From Methylobacterium oxalidis (GTDB lineage: Bacteria > Pseudomonadota > Alphaproteobacteria > Rhizobiales > Beijerinckiaceae): 39,434 nucleotides of DNA. The first letter of the stretch is position 1; the number at the start of each line of letters is the position of its first letter. Shown one piece after another: positions 27,781 to 37,100 of this stretch. Below the pieces are notes generated by a model. That model saw only the letters and a list, made by a program, of their open reading frames with translations, was not told the DNA's origin and did no database searches. The stretch spans positions 1-39,434 of the forward strand of contig NZ_BJZU01000085.1 in the NCBI RefSeq assembly GCF_007992195.1, read 5' to 3'. Both the position numbers and the translations under genes were made by a program.

Positions 27781-28458
27781 TCACACCCGCGGTGCGGGCT
27801 GGCTCGGGTCCACGAGGTAGCCCAGGCCGCGCACGGTCTGGATCAGGTCGACGGCGAGCTTCTTGCGCAGGCGCCCGACGAAGACCTCGATCGTGTTGGA
27901 ATCCCGGTCGAAATCCTGGTCGTAGAGGTGCTCGGTCAGCTCCGCGCGGGAGACGACGCGGCCGGTATGGTGCATCAGGTAGGAGAGCAGCCTGTACTCG
28001 TGGCTCGTGAGCTTGACGGGGTTGCCGTCCACGAAGACGCGGCCCGAGCGGGTGTCGAGGGTGACGGGACCGCAGGTGATCTGGCTGGTGGCGTGGCCGG
28101 CGGTGCGGCGCAGGAGGGCGCGCACCCGCGCCATCAGCTCCTCCATGTGGAAGGGCTTGGTCACGTAGTCGTCCGCGCCCGCGTCGAACCCGTCCACCTT
28201 GTCCGACCAGCGGTCGCGGGCGGTGAGGATGATGACGGGGGTCTTGATGCCGGCCCGGCGCCACTTCTGCAGCACGCTGACGCCGTCGGCCTTCGGCAGG
28301 CCCATGTCGAGGATGATCGCGTCGTAGGGCTCGTTCTCGCCCAGATAGCCGCCCTCCTCCCCGTCGAAGGCCTTGTCGGCGACGTAGCCGGCCTCCTCCA
28401 GGGCGTTGACCACCTGCCGGTTGATGTCCCGGTCATCCTCCACGACGAGCAGACGCAC
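27781..28458 (-). CDS. PhoP-like OmpR-family response regulator
   Basis: A 225-aa DNA-binding regulator. The receiver domain has the acidic pocket LVVEDDRD, phosphoacceptor Asp51 (AIILDMGLPKADG), ILTARDRWSDKVDGFDAGAD and KPFHMEEL. The C-terminal OmpR winged helix contains VKLTSHEYRLLSYLMHHTGR and TIEVFVGRLRKKL, then TVRGLGYLV. I chose the GTG at 28458 because an aggaaggg site lies at the right distance and the family begins MRLLVVEDD. A GTG 9 nt upstream is also possible. It lies 16 nt downstream of the PepSY-like gene. The matching kinase is displaced by the MCP gene. Confidence 0.92.
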   Translation of the reverse strand: MRLLVVEDDRDINRQVVNALEEAGYVADKAFDGEEGGYLGENEPYDAIILDMGLPKADGVSVLQKWRRAGIKTPVIILTARDRWSDKVDGFDAGADDYVTKPFHMEELMARVRALLRRTAGHATSQITCGPVTLDTRSGRVFVDGNPVKLTSHEYRLLSYLMHHTGRVVSRAELTEHLYDQDFDRDSNTIEVFVGRLRKKLAVDLIQTVRGLGYLVDPSQPAPRV

Positions 28459-28474
28459 CTTGCTCACTCCCTTC

Positions 28475-28852
28475 CTAGTACTGCCCGGCGACCTGCCCGG
28501 TCTTGGCATCGACCATCACGTGCACGAAGTGCCCGTCCCGGCGCAGGGCGGTGAGCATGTAGACGAGCCCGTCCTCGTGGCGGCACAGGCTGGCCCGCTG
28601 GATGTCGGCCCGCGGGATCACGGTGCGGGCGGCGCGGATCGCCGCCACGGGCTCGATCACCCGGCGCTCGGCCACCGCCTCGCGGAGATCCGCCGGGGCG
28701 AGGCAGTTCTCGCTGCGGGGCGGGGGCGCGCTCTGCACGGCGTTGAGGCGGGCGCCGGGCTGGGCCGTCTCCTCGGCGAGCGTGCCGAGATCGCCCGCGG
28801 CGAGGGCCGCGAGCGTCAGGCAGGCCGCGATCAGGGCGAGGGCGTAGCGCAT
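28475..28852 (-). CDS. Secreted PepSY-like protein upstream of the PhoP-like regulator
   Basis: A 125-aa protein with a signal sequence (MRYALALIAACLTLAALAAG). The mature part has the PepSY-type pattern REAVAERRVIEPVAAIRAAR, then GLVYMLTALRRDGHFVHVMVDAKTGQVAG, and two Cys (50 and 90) that could pair in the periplasm. Small PepSY proteins often sit beside PhoP/Q-like systems and may modulate the sensor. That link is inferred from the 16-nt spacing to the regulator. Confidence 0.85.
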   Translation of the reverse strand: MRYALALIAACLTLAALAAGDLGTLAEETAQPGARLNAVQSAPPPRSENCLAPADLREAVAERRVIEPVAAIRAARTVIPRADIQRASLCRHEDGLVYMLTALRRDGHFVHVMVDAKTGQVAGQY

Positions 28853-29055
28853 GGGCAGGGAATCTCGGCCCCGGGCACTGAATACGCCCTGAATACCCGC
28901 AGGCCCAGCCCGTTCAGGATTCGCCCCCGCACCCACTCCCGCACTCACTCCTGCCCGCGCGCGGGGGCCGGTGCCGGGGCCGGGCGAGGGATCTCGGGGG
29001 ACGCGGGTCTCGGGACGCAACGGTCTCATGGTCGGCAGCAGGGTTCCGGCAGGAG

Positions 29056-29313
29056 TTACGGCCGAGGCGCGGCCGGGTTCCCGCCGCCCGGCCCGGCCCA
29101 GGCTTCGGCCGGACACGACTGCGCGAGGCGATCGAGGCTCGCGCGGAGCGCCACGCGGATCAGGCCGTGCCGCTCGATCTGGTCGAGGGCCGCGCTGCGC
29201 ACCTGCACGGCCGAGAGCTCGAAGCGGCGGCGCGCTGCCCGCAGCCGGTCTGCGGCCCGGTCGGCGCGCCGCTGCCGCGCCCGGAAGGGGGACGCCCCGC
29301 GCGTCGTCGTCAT
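29056..29313 (-). CDS. Small basic protein at the end of the lysis cassette
   Basis: An 85-aa Arg/Ala-rich protein (MTTTRGASPFRARQRRADRA at the start), predicted helical, with a Pro/Gly-rich end. No family recognised. The ATG at 29313 has a gaggacgg site upstream and lies 28 nt after the stop of the membrane/coiled-coil gene, so it is probably in the same transcript. Coding potential is supported by position and ribosome site only. Confidence 0.55.
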   Translation of the reverse strand: MTTTRGASPFRARQRRADRAADRLRAARRRFELSAVQVRSAALDQIERHGLIRVALRASLDRLAQSCPAEAWAGPGGGNPAAPRP

Positions 29314-29341
29314 GCCGTCCGTCCTCGAAGGGCACCGCGCC

Positions 29342-29692
29342 TCAGCGGTGCGGGTGGCGCAGCTCGGCGAGGAGCCGCAGGATCTCGTCGAACTTCTCCC
29401 GCGCCCGCTCGTCGCCGCGGTCGACCCCGCGGGCGGTCTCCGCGGCGAGGCGCGACAGGTCCTCGAGGACGCGGGTCCGGCTCTCCAGCGCCGCCGCGAC
29501 GGCGGCGTTGGTCTGGGAGGCGCGCTCCAGCGCCGTCGCCGTGGCGCCGGTCTCGCTGACGCGGGCCTCGAGCGCCCGCAGGTTCTCCCGGTGCAGGTGC
29601 AGGCAGGCGAGCCCGAGCAGGGCCGCGACGATCCAGCCGGCGCCGCCCTCCGAGAAGAGCAGGCGGGCGGCCTCCAGCGCGAGCTTCTCCAA
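29342..29692 (-). CDS. Membrane-anchored coiled-coil protein, possible spanin- or DUF2730-like lysis/tail accessory
   Basis: A 116-aa protein. A hydrophobic helix near residues 17-35 (AGWIVAALLGLACLHLH) is followed by a continuous coiled coil to residue about 110 (ENLRALEARVSETGATATAL). The charged C-terminus ends HPHR. The topology resembles phage inner-membrane spanins and the small DUF2730 proteins found near lysis genes of Mu-like phages; neither is proven. Translation probably starts at a TTG with ggagga upstream, since no nearby ATG is in frame. It lies downstream of the holin-like gene. Confidence 0.65.
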   Translation of the reverse strand: MEKLALEAARLLFSEGGAGWIVAALLGLACLHLHRENLRALEARVSETGATATALERASQTNAAVAAALESRTRVLEDLSRLAAETARGVDRGDERAREKFDEILRLLAELRHPHR

Positions 29693-29768
29693 GAGATCGT
29701 CCTCCCGAGAGATCGTCCTCCCGAATGCCCTCCCGCCCGCCTCGCCTCCCGCGCGGTCCCGCCCCGCC

Positions 29769-30278
29769 TCAGGCGGGCGGCCGGCGGCGGGCGGCCTCCA
29801 GGGCGGGGCGCAGGGTGTTGGCCGCGTCCGCGTCCGCGTCCAGGGGCAGGCTGCGGAAGACCTTCTCGGCGAGCCCGTCGAGGCCGCCCGCCTCCTTGAG
29901 GAGCCAGGCCGGGGCCTGGTCTGCGGCGCGCTGCACCGCCGCCGCGATGACGGCGGAGCCGAGCGGCACGGTGAGCGTGCGGCCCTTCACGGCGCCCGCC
30001 ACCGCGTTGAGCGCGTAGTCGCCGACGTTGCGCACGAGGCGCTCCACGAGGGTGTTGGCCACGAGGAGCCGGAGCGGGCCGGCGACCCGGGCGAGCGCAG
30101 CCGTCGCGGCCGCCGCGGCGACCGGCACGATCGCGGCCCCCGCCCCCTGCGCCGCAGCCGCGAGAGCGTCGCCCCACGGCAGCACGGCGGAGGCCGGGTC
30201 GGCGGCGGCCAGCGCGGCCTGCGGTGCGGCGAAGGCCGCCAGCATCGCGGCGCTGCGTTCGAGGATCCTGGGGGTCAT
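29769..30278 (-). CDS. Holin-like membrane protein
   Basis: A 169-aa Ala-rich protein with a hydrophobic N-terminus (LERSAAMLAAFAAPQAALAA). A further hydrophobic segment lies near 40-65, and an amphipathic C-terminal half carries YALNAVAGAVKGRTLTV and AAAVQRAADQAPAWLLK. The arrangement and the position 45 nt downstream of a GH24 lysozyme suggest a holin or lysis regulator. The LL-H-type holin family is a candidate, but the match is by pattern only. The ATG at 30278 has an aggacgg site. Expected partners are the endolysin upstream and the membrane/coiled-coil protein downstream. Confidence 0.55.
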   Translation of the reverse strand: MTPRILERSAAMLAAFAAPQAALAAADPASAVLPWGDALAAAAQGAGAAIVPVAAAAATAALARVAGPLRLLVANTLVERLVRNVGDYALNAVAGAVKGRTLTVPLGSAVIAAAVQRAADQAPAWLLKEAGGLDGLAEKVFRSLPLDADADAANTLRPALEAARRRPPA

Positions 30279-30323
30279 GGCGTTCCGTCCTGGGTTCGGG
30301 GTGCAGGGTTCGGGGTGGCGAGG

Positions 30324-30947
30324 TCAGGGCCGGCCGAGGCGCGCGCGCAGGCGCCGCCACAGGCGGGCGAGGGGGCTGCGCGCGGCCGGCTCGGCCGCGC
30401 CGGGACCCGGGGCCCGCGCCGGATCGGGGGGCAGGCGGGGCACCGGGCGGCGCGGGGGCGGCAGCGGCCGCGGGCCGGGCGCGGGGTCGCCCCGCCGCGC
30501 GACGGGCAGGCGCGTCGCGTAGGCGGTGCGGAACTGGTCGTGCTCGGCCTGCCGGCGCGGGATCAGCTCGGGCGGCCGGTTCCACAGCAGGATGGCCTCG
30601 GCCGCGCCCTCCCGGTCGCCGGCGCGCAGGCGCCGCAGGACGGTGGAGCGCCGGAAGGCGTCCGTCCCGATGTTGAAGCAGAGGGAGACCAGGGCGTCGA
30701 AGGCGTGCTCGGGCAGGCCCGCCGGCACCGCCGCGCGCACGGCCTCCTCGAAGCGGGCGACGTCCCGCGCGAAGATCGCGTCGCAGGCCTCCTGCGTGAT
30801 GGTGAGCCCCGGCCCGACGGCCGGCGGGCCGGCCGCCGAGGTGTGGCCCACCCCGATCGTCCAGATGCCGGCCGAGTCCCGGTAGGCGGACAGGCGCCGG
30901 CCCTCGCGCGCGATCAGCACCGCGCGGCCCGTGGGGGTGAGGTTCAT
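30324..30947 (-). CDS. GH24 phage-type lysozyme (endolysin)
   Basis: A 207-aa muramidase of the T4/P22 lysozyme type. The catalytic Glu15-Asp24-Thr30 triad is in IAREGRRLSAYRDSAGIWTI, followed by GVGHT, and the rear of the domain has ALVSLCFNIGTDAFRRSTVL and ILLWNRP. The last 60 residues are Pro/Arg-rich and may bind envelope or be disordered. It has no signal or SAR anchor, so release needs a holin, and a holin-like gene follows. The ATG at 30947 has a ggagacc ribosome site; an upstream in-frame start adds unrelated residues. It lies downstream of GTA tail genes on the same strand. Confidence 0.92.
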   Translation of the reverse strand: MNLTPTGRAVLIAREGRRLSAYRDSAGIWTIGVGHTSAAGPPAVGPGLTITQEACDAIFARDVARFEEAVRAAVPAGLPEHAFDALVSLCFNIGTDAFRRSTVLRRLRAGDREGAAEAILLWNRPPELIPRRQAEHDQFRTAYATRLPVARRGDPAPGPRPLPPPRRPVPRLPPDPARAPGPGAAEPAARSPLARLWRRLRARLGRP

Positions 30948-31284
30948 GATGGTCTCCGGGTGGGGGCGCGGCAACGCACGAGGTGTTTGCCGCCCGAACG
31001 ACGTGCCGTGCGAGTTCCGCGCGGACGGGCGCACGGATGGATTCGTGGAGACGCGGCCGATGGTCTGGCGGAACGCGGCGGCTCAACGATGAGGGCGAGA
31101 GGCGATGTCGGGTTCGAACGGGCCGTGCGACGACGTGGTCGGGGACCGGGCTGTCGTCTCCCCGCGCCTCCGATGGCGTCCAGGTACCCAGCCCCGCCAG
31201 GCGGGATCATTTCGGGCGAGCCGAACCAAGTCGTTTCAGGGCATGACCGGAGCCGGACGGCTCGACGGCAGCAAGGTCACGCGA
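30948..31284. other. Gene-free interval between the sugar-modifying gene and lysozyme
   Basis: About 340 bp with no supportable ORF. It contains a tight inverted repeat cccgccaggcggg near 31194-31206 and a ggttcgaac motif near 31109-31117. It may carry the promoter of the lysis cassette (- strand). No clear promoter was assigned. Confidence 0.35.
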
Positions 31285-32487
31285 TCAGGGCTCTTCCTGT
31301 TGCAGGAACCACGCCTTGAGATGATTCGTGTAGTGGCGCACGAACGCCTGGTCGGCCTGGACAGGGTCCGAGCAGTTCCATGCGAGCGGCAATTCTGCCA
31401 GAGCGTCGGCATAGGGCTGGCGCTTCAGCATCCAGATGATGTGTCCGTTCTCCCCCTCGGTCGTCACGAAGTCTTCCGGCGGAACGGCGTCCTGCCGATG
31501 GACCAGGCAATCCTCGAGAAAGCGCAGGGCCGTGGCACCTGATCTCAGGAGCATCACGCCCGAGTTGGGTCGACCGGAGATGCCTTTGACGCAGAAGATG
31601 TCCCGTGCGGGGTGGCTGACGAGCGTGTCCGTGAAGGGCGGGCATGTCGCTGTGATCTCGGCATCGGCATCGATGAGGAGGACATCCCTGCCTCGCCTCA
31701 ACAGGGAGGCGGCGTGTTCGAGCTTCGCCCATTTCGGGTGGAGCGGCGAGCCCGTCGGATCGATCACGCGGTGCTCGTAGGCGTTGCGCCTGCAGTAGTT
31801 CACCTGCGCGTCGATGCAGAAGCGCCAGGTGCGCGCGTAATCAGCGGTCGCGATCGTCAGCACCACAGGGCCGTGCGCAGGCGCCCCGCCGGTCGGATGT
31901 CCCATTGACCAGAACAGCTTCCGGTAGCTTGCCGCCTCGCTCGCCGGCACCACGCAGGAGGCCGTGTCGCGACGGTCCTTGAGGAGCGCCGTGGCGAAAC
32001 GTTGCTCCAGCGGCCGCTCATAATCATCGACGAAGACGTGCGTCCCCCTGCTGGCCAGTTCCGACGCCCAGTGGATGGCGACAGCGCGTTCCGGATCGGT
32101 CGGTTGATAGCCGGGCGGGGCATCGACCAGGATCACGTCCCAGGCGACGGCGGCAAGGTCCGGCGGCGGCGGGTAGGCTGAAAGCGCCTCTGGCGGCAGG
32201 CTGGCGCTGGTGGCGACGGTCAGATCGTGGGTCGGCATCTCCCGGATGCGGGCGCCGTGCAGCCGGGAGCCGATCATCTCGATCCATCGCGGCGACGACT
32301 CGCAGAAGCAGGTCTGACCGTCGGCATTGAGCGCGAGCCAAAGCTCCGAATCGTGCCCCAGCCCGAAGACAAGGAGACGGCAGCCGGGTGCCCGGGACCG
32401 GATCGCCGTGCCGATCGTCTGCGCTTGGTACGGCGATAACTGCATCTCCGGTTGATAATGCGAGCGAAATTGGTCCGTGAATCGCAC
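31285..32487 (-). CDS. Two-domain protein: DUF579-like O-methyltransferase fused to GT34-like glycosyltransferase
   Basis: A 400-aa protein. Residues about 15-185 resemble the IRX15/GXM (DUF579) family known from plant glucuronoxylan 4-O-methyltransferases: LLVFGLGHDSELWLALN, FCESSPRWIEMI, WDVILVDAPPGYQP and GTHVFVDDYERPLE. Residues about 205-400 look like a GT34 (GMA12/MNN10-type) transferase: VVLTIATADYARTW, HPKWAKLEHAASLLRRGRDV, the metal-binding LLIDADAE and PNSGVMLLRSG. It probably methylates and/or extends a surface or virion glycan. The start is a GTG at 32487; an ATG at 32445 is the alternative. Its GC is lower than its neighbours (two 60-nt lines counted at 60-62%), suggesting transfer. 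Confidence 0.75.
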   Translation of the reverse strand: MRFTDQFRSHYQPEMQLSPYQAQTIGTAIRSRAPGCRLLVFGLGHDSELWLALNADGQTCFCESSPRWIEMIGSRLHGARIREMPTHDLTVATSASLPPEALSAYPPPPDLAAVAWDVILVDAPPGYQPTDPERAVAIHWASELASRGTHVFVDDYERPLEQRFATALLKDRRDTASCVVPASEAASYRKLFWSMGHPTGGAPAHGPVVLTIATADYARTWRFCIDAQVNYCRRNAYEHRVIDPTGSPLHPKWAKLEHAASLLRRGRDVLLIDADAEITATCPPFTDTLVSHPARDIFCVKGISGRPNSGVMLLRSGATALRFLEDCLVHRQDAVPPEDFVTTEGENGHIIWMLKRQPYADALAELPLAWNCSDPVQADQAFVRHYTNHLKAWFLQQEEP

Positions 32488-32578
32488 GCCTGCACTCCGC
32501 TCCGACCGACGCGGCCGCCCTTAGCGCACGATGCGGTGCCGGCATAGCGCCCCGTCATCCTGCGGGCCGCCCGGTTCC

Positions 32579-34165
32579 TCACGGCAATTGCCGCCCGGAG
32601 AAGAGCGAGTCCGCCGCCGCCACGTAGCCGTCCGCGCCGGTGAAGCGGGCGAAGACCTCCACCGTATCGCCGGCCGCGAGCTTCAGCACCGTGCCGAGGC
32701 CGAGGCAGGAGACCCCGTCCACGAGGCTGCCGGTCAGGGCGGCGCGGCCGCGGCCGGCAGGCGCGCCGTTGCGGTAGAACTGGGCCTCGAAGGCGGTCGG
32801 CGCGCTCGCGCCGTTGCGCCGGTAGGCGAGGTTCGCCGTGAAGGCGTGCGGACCCGCCTCCGCCGCCGTGAAGCGGCCGCTCGCGGGGGCGAAGGCGCCC
32901 TGCTCGTTGGCGTCCGCCGCGTTGAACTGGACCCGGGTCCAGGCGCCGGCGGCGAGATAGTTGTCGAAGGTCGTCGCCGCGCAGAAGCGGGGCAGGCCGG
33001 TCAGGCGCCACCAGCGCGCGCCGTCGTGGCCGCGGAAGGCCCCGAGGGTCGAGTCGAACACGATCTGCCCCGCCGCCGCGCCGAGGGCGGGCGCGCCGGC
33101 CTGGGGCTGGAGTTCCAGCGCGCCGTTGGCGCGGAACTTCACCACCGAGCGGCGGCCCGTGGCGCCGACCGGCGTCGTCAGGAAGTCGATGCCGGTGCCG
33201 TTGCCGGTTGCCGTGAAATCCTCCTCCGCGAAGCCGGTGAAGGCCACGACGTTGCTCGAATAGCCGCCGTCCGGGCGCCAGCCAGCCCCGAAGAAGCCGA
33301 AGAAGCGGTCGAGGGCCTTGATCGGCGCCGGGCTCGCGGGCGTGCCGCGGGCGACCTGCGCGACGAAGGTGGCGATCGGCGGGGTGTTGGCGGCCGCGTC
33401 GCCGCCGTAGCTGTTGACCTGCACGTCCTGGGTGACCGCGCCCGCCCCCGTGCCGGAGCGGACCGTCGTGAGGTGCAGGCCCGCCGTCGGGGTCGCGGTC
33501 AGCCCGAGCCCGAAGCAGCCGGTCGCGGGATGCGAGGTGAAGCCCGGAACGAAGCTCGCCCCGTCGGCGCTCACCTTGAGGCTGATCTGGTCGTTGCCGA
33601 TGAGGCCGAACAGGGCGCGGGTCTGGTAGCCGCTCTGAAGGACGAGGGCGGCCTCCTCGGCGGCCGAGCGCCGGTTGAGGGCGAGGCGCATGTGGCCCGA
33701 GCCCGGCGTCACGTCGTCCCACGAGAACAGGGCGGCGTCGGCCTTCACGGCGAGGCGGTTCGTCCCGTCGGCCGCGGTGTTGACGCCGAGCCGGCCGAGA
33801 TTCTGCAGGGACTGGATCGTGCCCCGCAACGGCGTCCAGCCGCCGCCCGCGTAGAGGTAGAGCTCGCCCTCGTCGGCCACGTAGGCGAGCCAGCCCGGCC
33901 GCGGCTGGAGCCCGGTCCAGACGCCGTCCTGGAACAGCACGATCTGGCCGGCGAGCCCCGCCCAGGCGCCGCTCGGGCTGGCGGCGGCGAGGAGGTAGCG
34001 GTCGCCCTCGGCGGGGCTCGCGGGGGGCGCCGCGCGGTCCTTGTCGAGGCAGGCGAGCTGCACCAGCGCGTCGAGAAGGCCGAGCGCCTCGTTGTGCGTC
34101 ACGTGCTTCTGGGCCTGCCCCGCCGCGAGGAGGGGCAGGGCGAGGTGGCGGGTCGTCGACGCCAT
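32579..34165 (-). CDS. DUF2793 GTA/phage tail or head-spike protein with C1q-like C-terminal domain
   Basis: A 528-aa protein. The N-terminal DUF2793 domain (about 5-140) reads TTRHLALPLLAAGQAQKHVT, then NEALGLLDALVQL, GDRYLLAA and GWLAYVADEGELYLY. The middle carries repeats of beta-rich fibre sequence. The last 130 residues (TFDNYLAAGAWTRVQFNAAD, GRFTAAEAGPHAFTANLAYR) look like a C1q/TNF-type jelly roll. DUF2793 proteins occur in GTAs and related phages as spike/fibre parts that bind the cell surface. It lies 28 nt after the tail-tip gene with a ggagg ribosome site, so it is co-transcribed. Confidence 0.88.
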   Translation of the reverse strand: MASTTRHLALPLLAAGQAQKHVTHNEALGLLDALVQLACLDKDRAAPPASPAEGDRYLLAAASPSGAWAGLAGQIVLFQDGVWTGLQPRPGWLAYVADEGELYLYAGGGWTPLRGTIQSLQNLGRLGVNTAADGTNRLAVKADAALFSWDDVTPGSGHMRLALNRRSAAEEAALVLQSGYQTRALFGLIGNDQISLKVSADGASFVPGFTSHPATGCFGLGLTATPTAGLHLTTVRSGTGAGAVTQDVQVNSYGGDAAANTPPIATFVAQVARGTPASPAPIKALDRFFGFFGAGWRPDGGYSSNVVAFTGFAEEDFTATGNGTGIDFLTTPVGATGRRSVVKFRANGALELQPQAGAPALGAAAGQIVFDSTLGAFRGHDGARWWRLTGLPRFCAATTFDNYLAAGAWTRVQFNAADANEQGAFAPASGRFTAAEAGPHAFTANLAYRRNGASAPTAFEAQFYRNGAPAGRGRAALTGSLVDGVSCLGLGTVLKLAAGDTVEVFARFTGADGYVAAADSLFSGRQLP

Positions 34166-34193
34166 CGGGGCCTCCGGTTCGGTCCGTGTCGAT

Positions 34194-37100
34194 TCAGGCC
34201 GCCCGCACGGCGACGCGGGCGCGGAGCGCGGGCCCCCGGCCGGCGACGGCGCCGACCTGGGAGATCGCGGCCTCGATCGCGCGCTGGGGCCCGCCGAAAT
34301 CGGCGGCCTCGTCGGCCAACGGGTAGAGCAGGGCGGGCTCCGCCGCGGGCAGGCTGCGCAGGAGCCGGCCGTCCGGGGCGAACAGGTCGAGGCGGTAGGA
34401 TTCCGCCTCGTCGGGCGGGATCTCGACGGGCTCCCAGGCGTCGCCCGCCCGCCGCGCCCGGCGGATCCAGGTGAAGCGCACGCCCGCCGCCTCGCGCCGC
34501 GCCCGCAGGTGCGCGGGGGCGAGGGGACGCAGCGCCGAGAGCCCGGCGCTCGCGGCGATCTCGGCGAAGGCCGGGTCGGCGGGGTCGCGCCCGGCCGGGC
34601 CGATCCGGTAGCGGAAGGCGCGGCCGGCCTCGTCGAGGCGCTCCACGAGGGGCACGGCGGCGCCGTCGTCGAGGCGCACGATCAGGCTGCCCGCGGGCGT
34701 CTCCCGCCCGGCCGCCGCCTCGCTGCCCGCGAGGCCGCGCAGGAGGCGCGACAGCCGCCAAGTGTCGGGCCCGACCAGCGCGGCGCCGGCGGCGGTGAGG
34801 ATCTCGACGGTGCCGTCCGGCGCGATGAGCGCGAACAGGTTCCGGCCGGCGAGCGCCGCCGCGTCGTCGACGGCGCTGAGGGCGGCGCCGGGCCGGAAGA
34901 GGACGTCGAGGCGCGCGCCGCGATCGAAGCGCCAGAGGGGGCCGGCCGGCAGCGCGGAGAGCGTCCGCCCGAGGCAGGCCGGGTAATCCACGACCGTGTG
35001 GAGCGCCAGCGGCGCCTCCGGGCCCTCCGACCGCCAGACGGCGACCGCGCCGGGCCACGGCGTCGCCGCCACCGCCAGGGATTGCAGAACGGTCGGCTCG
35101 CCCCGGTCCGCGGGCAGGTCGAGCACCACGGGCAGCGGCGGCCCGGGCAGGGCCGGCGGCGTCGCGGCGGCCCGGACCGGGCCCGCCCGGCGGGGCGCCG
35201 CCCCGCTCCGGTGCAGGGGCACCGCCCGGGTCTCGATGCGGCGCCCGGCCGGCCCGTCGTCGATGCGCAGGATCCGGTGCGGGGCCGCCTGTCCCGGCAG
35301 GGCGAGGAGGTCGCCGGGCTCGAGGGCGATCCGGCGCGGGCTCAGGCGGAAGGCGGCGGTGTCGCGGGCGGCCAGCCCCGCGTCGAGGAGCCCCTCGGCC
35401 AGGGCCTCGGCCTCGGCCCGCCGGGTGACCACGGCCGCCTCGAGCCGCAGCTCGCGCGCCGAGGCCCCGCCCCCGCGCAGGGCGGCGGCCGCGGCGCGGC
35501 GGTACTCGGGGCTCTCGGCGTCGGTGAAGCCGATCTCGATGCGGGCGGGCAGCGCCCCGTCCTTGGCGCGTACCAGCCGCAGGGGGCCTTCCGCGGCCTC
35601 CGCGTCGTCGGCGCGCACGAGCTCGTCCGCCGCGACGCTCCAGGCGACCTCGCGCCGGGGCCCGCGCACCCGCAGGGTGCCGGCCACGGCCGCGACGTCG
35701 AGGCCGTAGAGTTGCGCCAGCGGCTCCAGCGCCGCGCGGGCCGAGAGCGGGCGGTCGATCACGTAGCCGTCGAGACAGGCCGCGGCCGCCACGTCGAGGG
35801 GCGCCGCGATCCCGAGGTCGGCCAGGATCGCGGGGATCAGCCGGTCGAGGTCGAGCCCTTCGAGGCGGCCCGTGATCCAGTGGCCGAGGCCCCAGTTCGG
35901 CGCGTCGGCCCAGACGCCCGCGTAGTCGGGGAAGGCGGGGAAGGGCCGCGCGTCCCAGGCCCAGACGAAGATCGCGTCCGGCGGCACCATCGGGCCGCCG
36001 TAGACCTGCGAGAGCGGGTTGTGGGCGGGGTCGAAGCCCGGCAGGCCCGCGTCGAAGCGGGTGAGGATCGCCTCCAGGCCGCGGAGCTGGATCAGGTCGT
36101 CGCGGGTGCCCAGCGAGTGGGGCGGGGCCGCGTTCTCGGCCGATTTCGGGTCGGGGAAGACGTTCGGCCCGTTGGTGCCCTTGTCCACCGCCGGCACCCC
36201 GATCTCGGTGAGCCAGATCGGCTTGCTGCGCGGCTGCCAGGCCGTGGCCCGCGTCTCGACGCCGCCGTCGCGCTCCACGTGCGGGTTCGACCACCAGGAG
36301 ACGAGGTCCTTGGCGCGGTGGATCCAGGGCTTGCCGTAGGCGCCGTCGGTGATCGGCGTGCGGGCCTGCGCCTTCCGGGCGGGCTCGCTCGCGTAGTACC
36401 AGTCGAAGGCCTCGCCCGCGCCGAGGCGGCGGCGCAGGTAGGCGCGGTCGTAGATCTCGGCGGCCTCCGCGAGGTCGGCGTGGCCCGGCCCCTCGCGCCA
36501 GTCCGAGAGCGGCGGGTAGAAGTCGATGCCGACCGCGTCGATGCTGGCATCGGCGAACAGCGCGTCGAGGGGGAAGCGCACGCTGGCGCCCCCGTCGCGC
36601 ACGTGGGCGCCGTACTCCGTCCAGTCCGCCGCGTAGACGAGGGCGGTGCCGGGCAGCCGCTGGCGCACCGCGCGCGCGAGGTCGCGCAGGGCCTCGACGG
36701 CGGGGTAGCGCCCGCCCTCCGCCCGCACCCGCGTGAGCCCGACGAGCTCGCTCCCGAGGATCAGGCCGGAGATCCGCACGCCCGAGGCCGCCCAGAAGGC
36801 GGCGAGGTCCGCGTAGTGCAGCACCATGCGCCGGAAGCCCGCGGGCCCCTCGAAGAAGGCCGCGACCTGCGCGCCCGCCGCCGCCGTCCCGTCCGGGCTG
36901 CCCGGCAGCCCCGGGGCCGGGTCGCAGGTGATGCGCCCGCGCCAGGGATAGGCCGGCTGGCGCGGGGCGGCCGGGTCGCGCGGGTCCGGCAGGGCGTTGC
37001 CCGCCGGGATGTCCATCATCAGGAACGGGTAGAGCACGACCCTGAGGCCGCGCCGGACGAGCTCCGCCACGAGGCGGCCGAGGCCGGCATCGGAGGGCGT

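Noticed and set aside
31105..31125. ggttcgaac, resembling a tRNA T-loop
   Set aside because: The flanking bases do not form a 5-bp T-stem on either strand, and no acceptor or anticodon arm is found.
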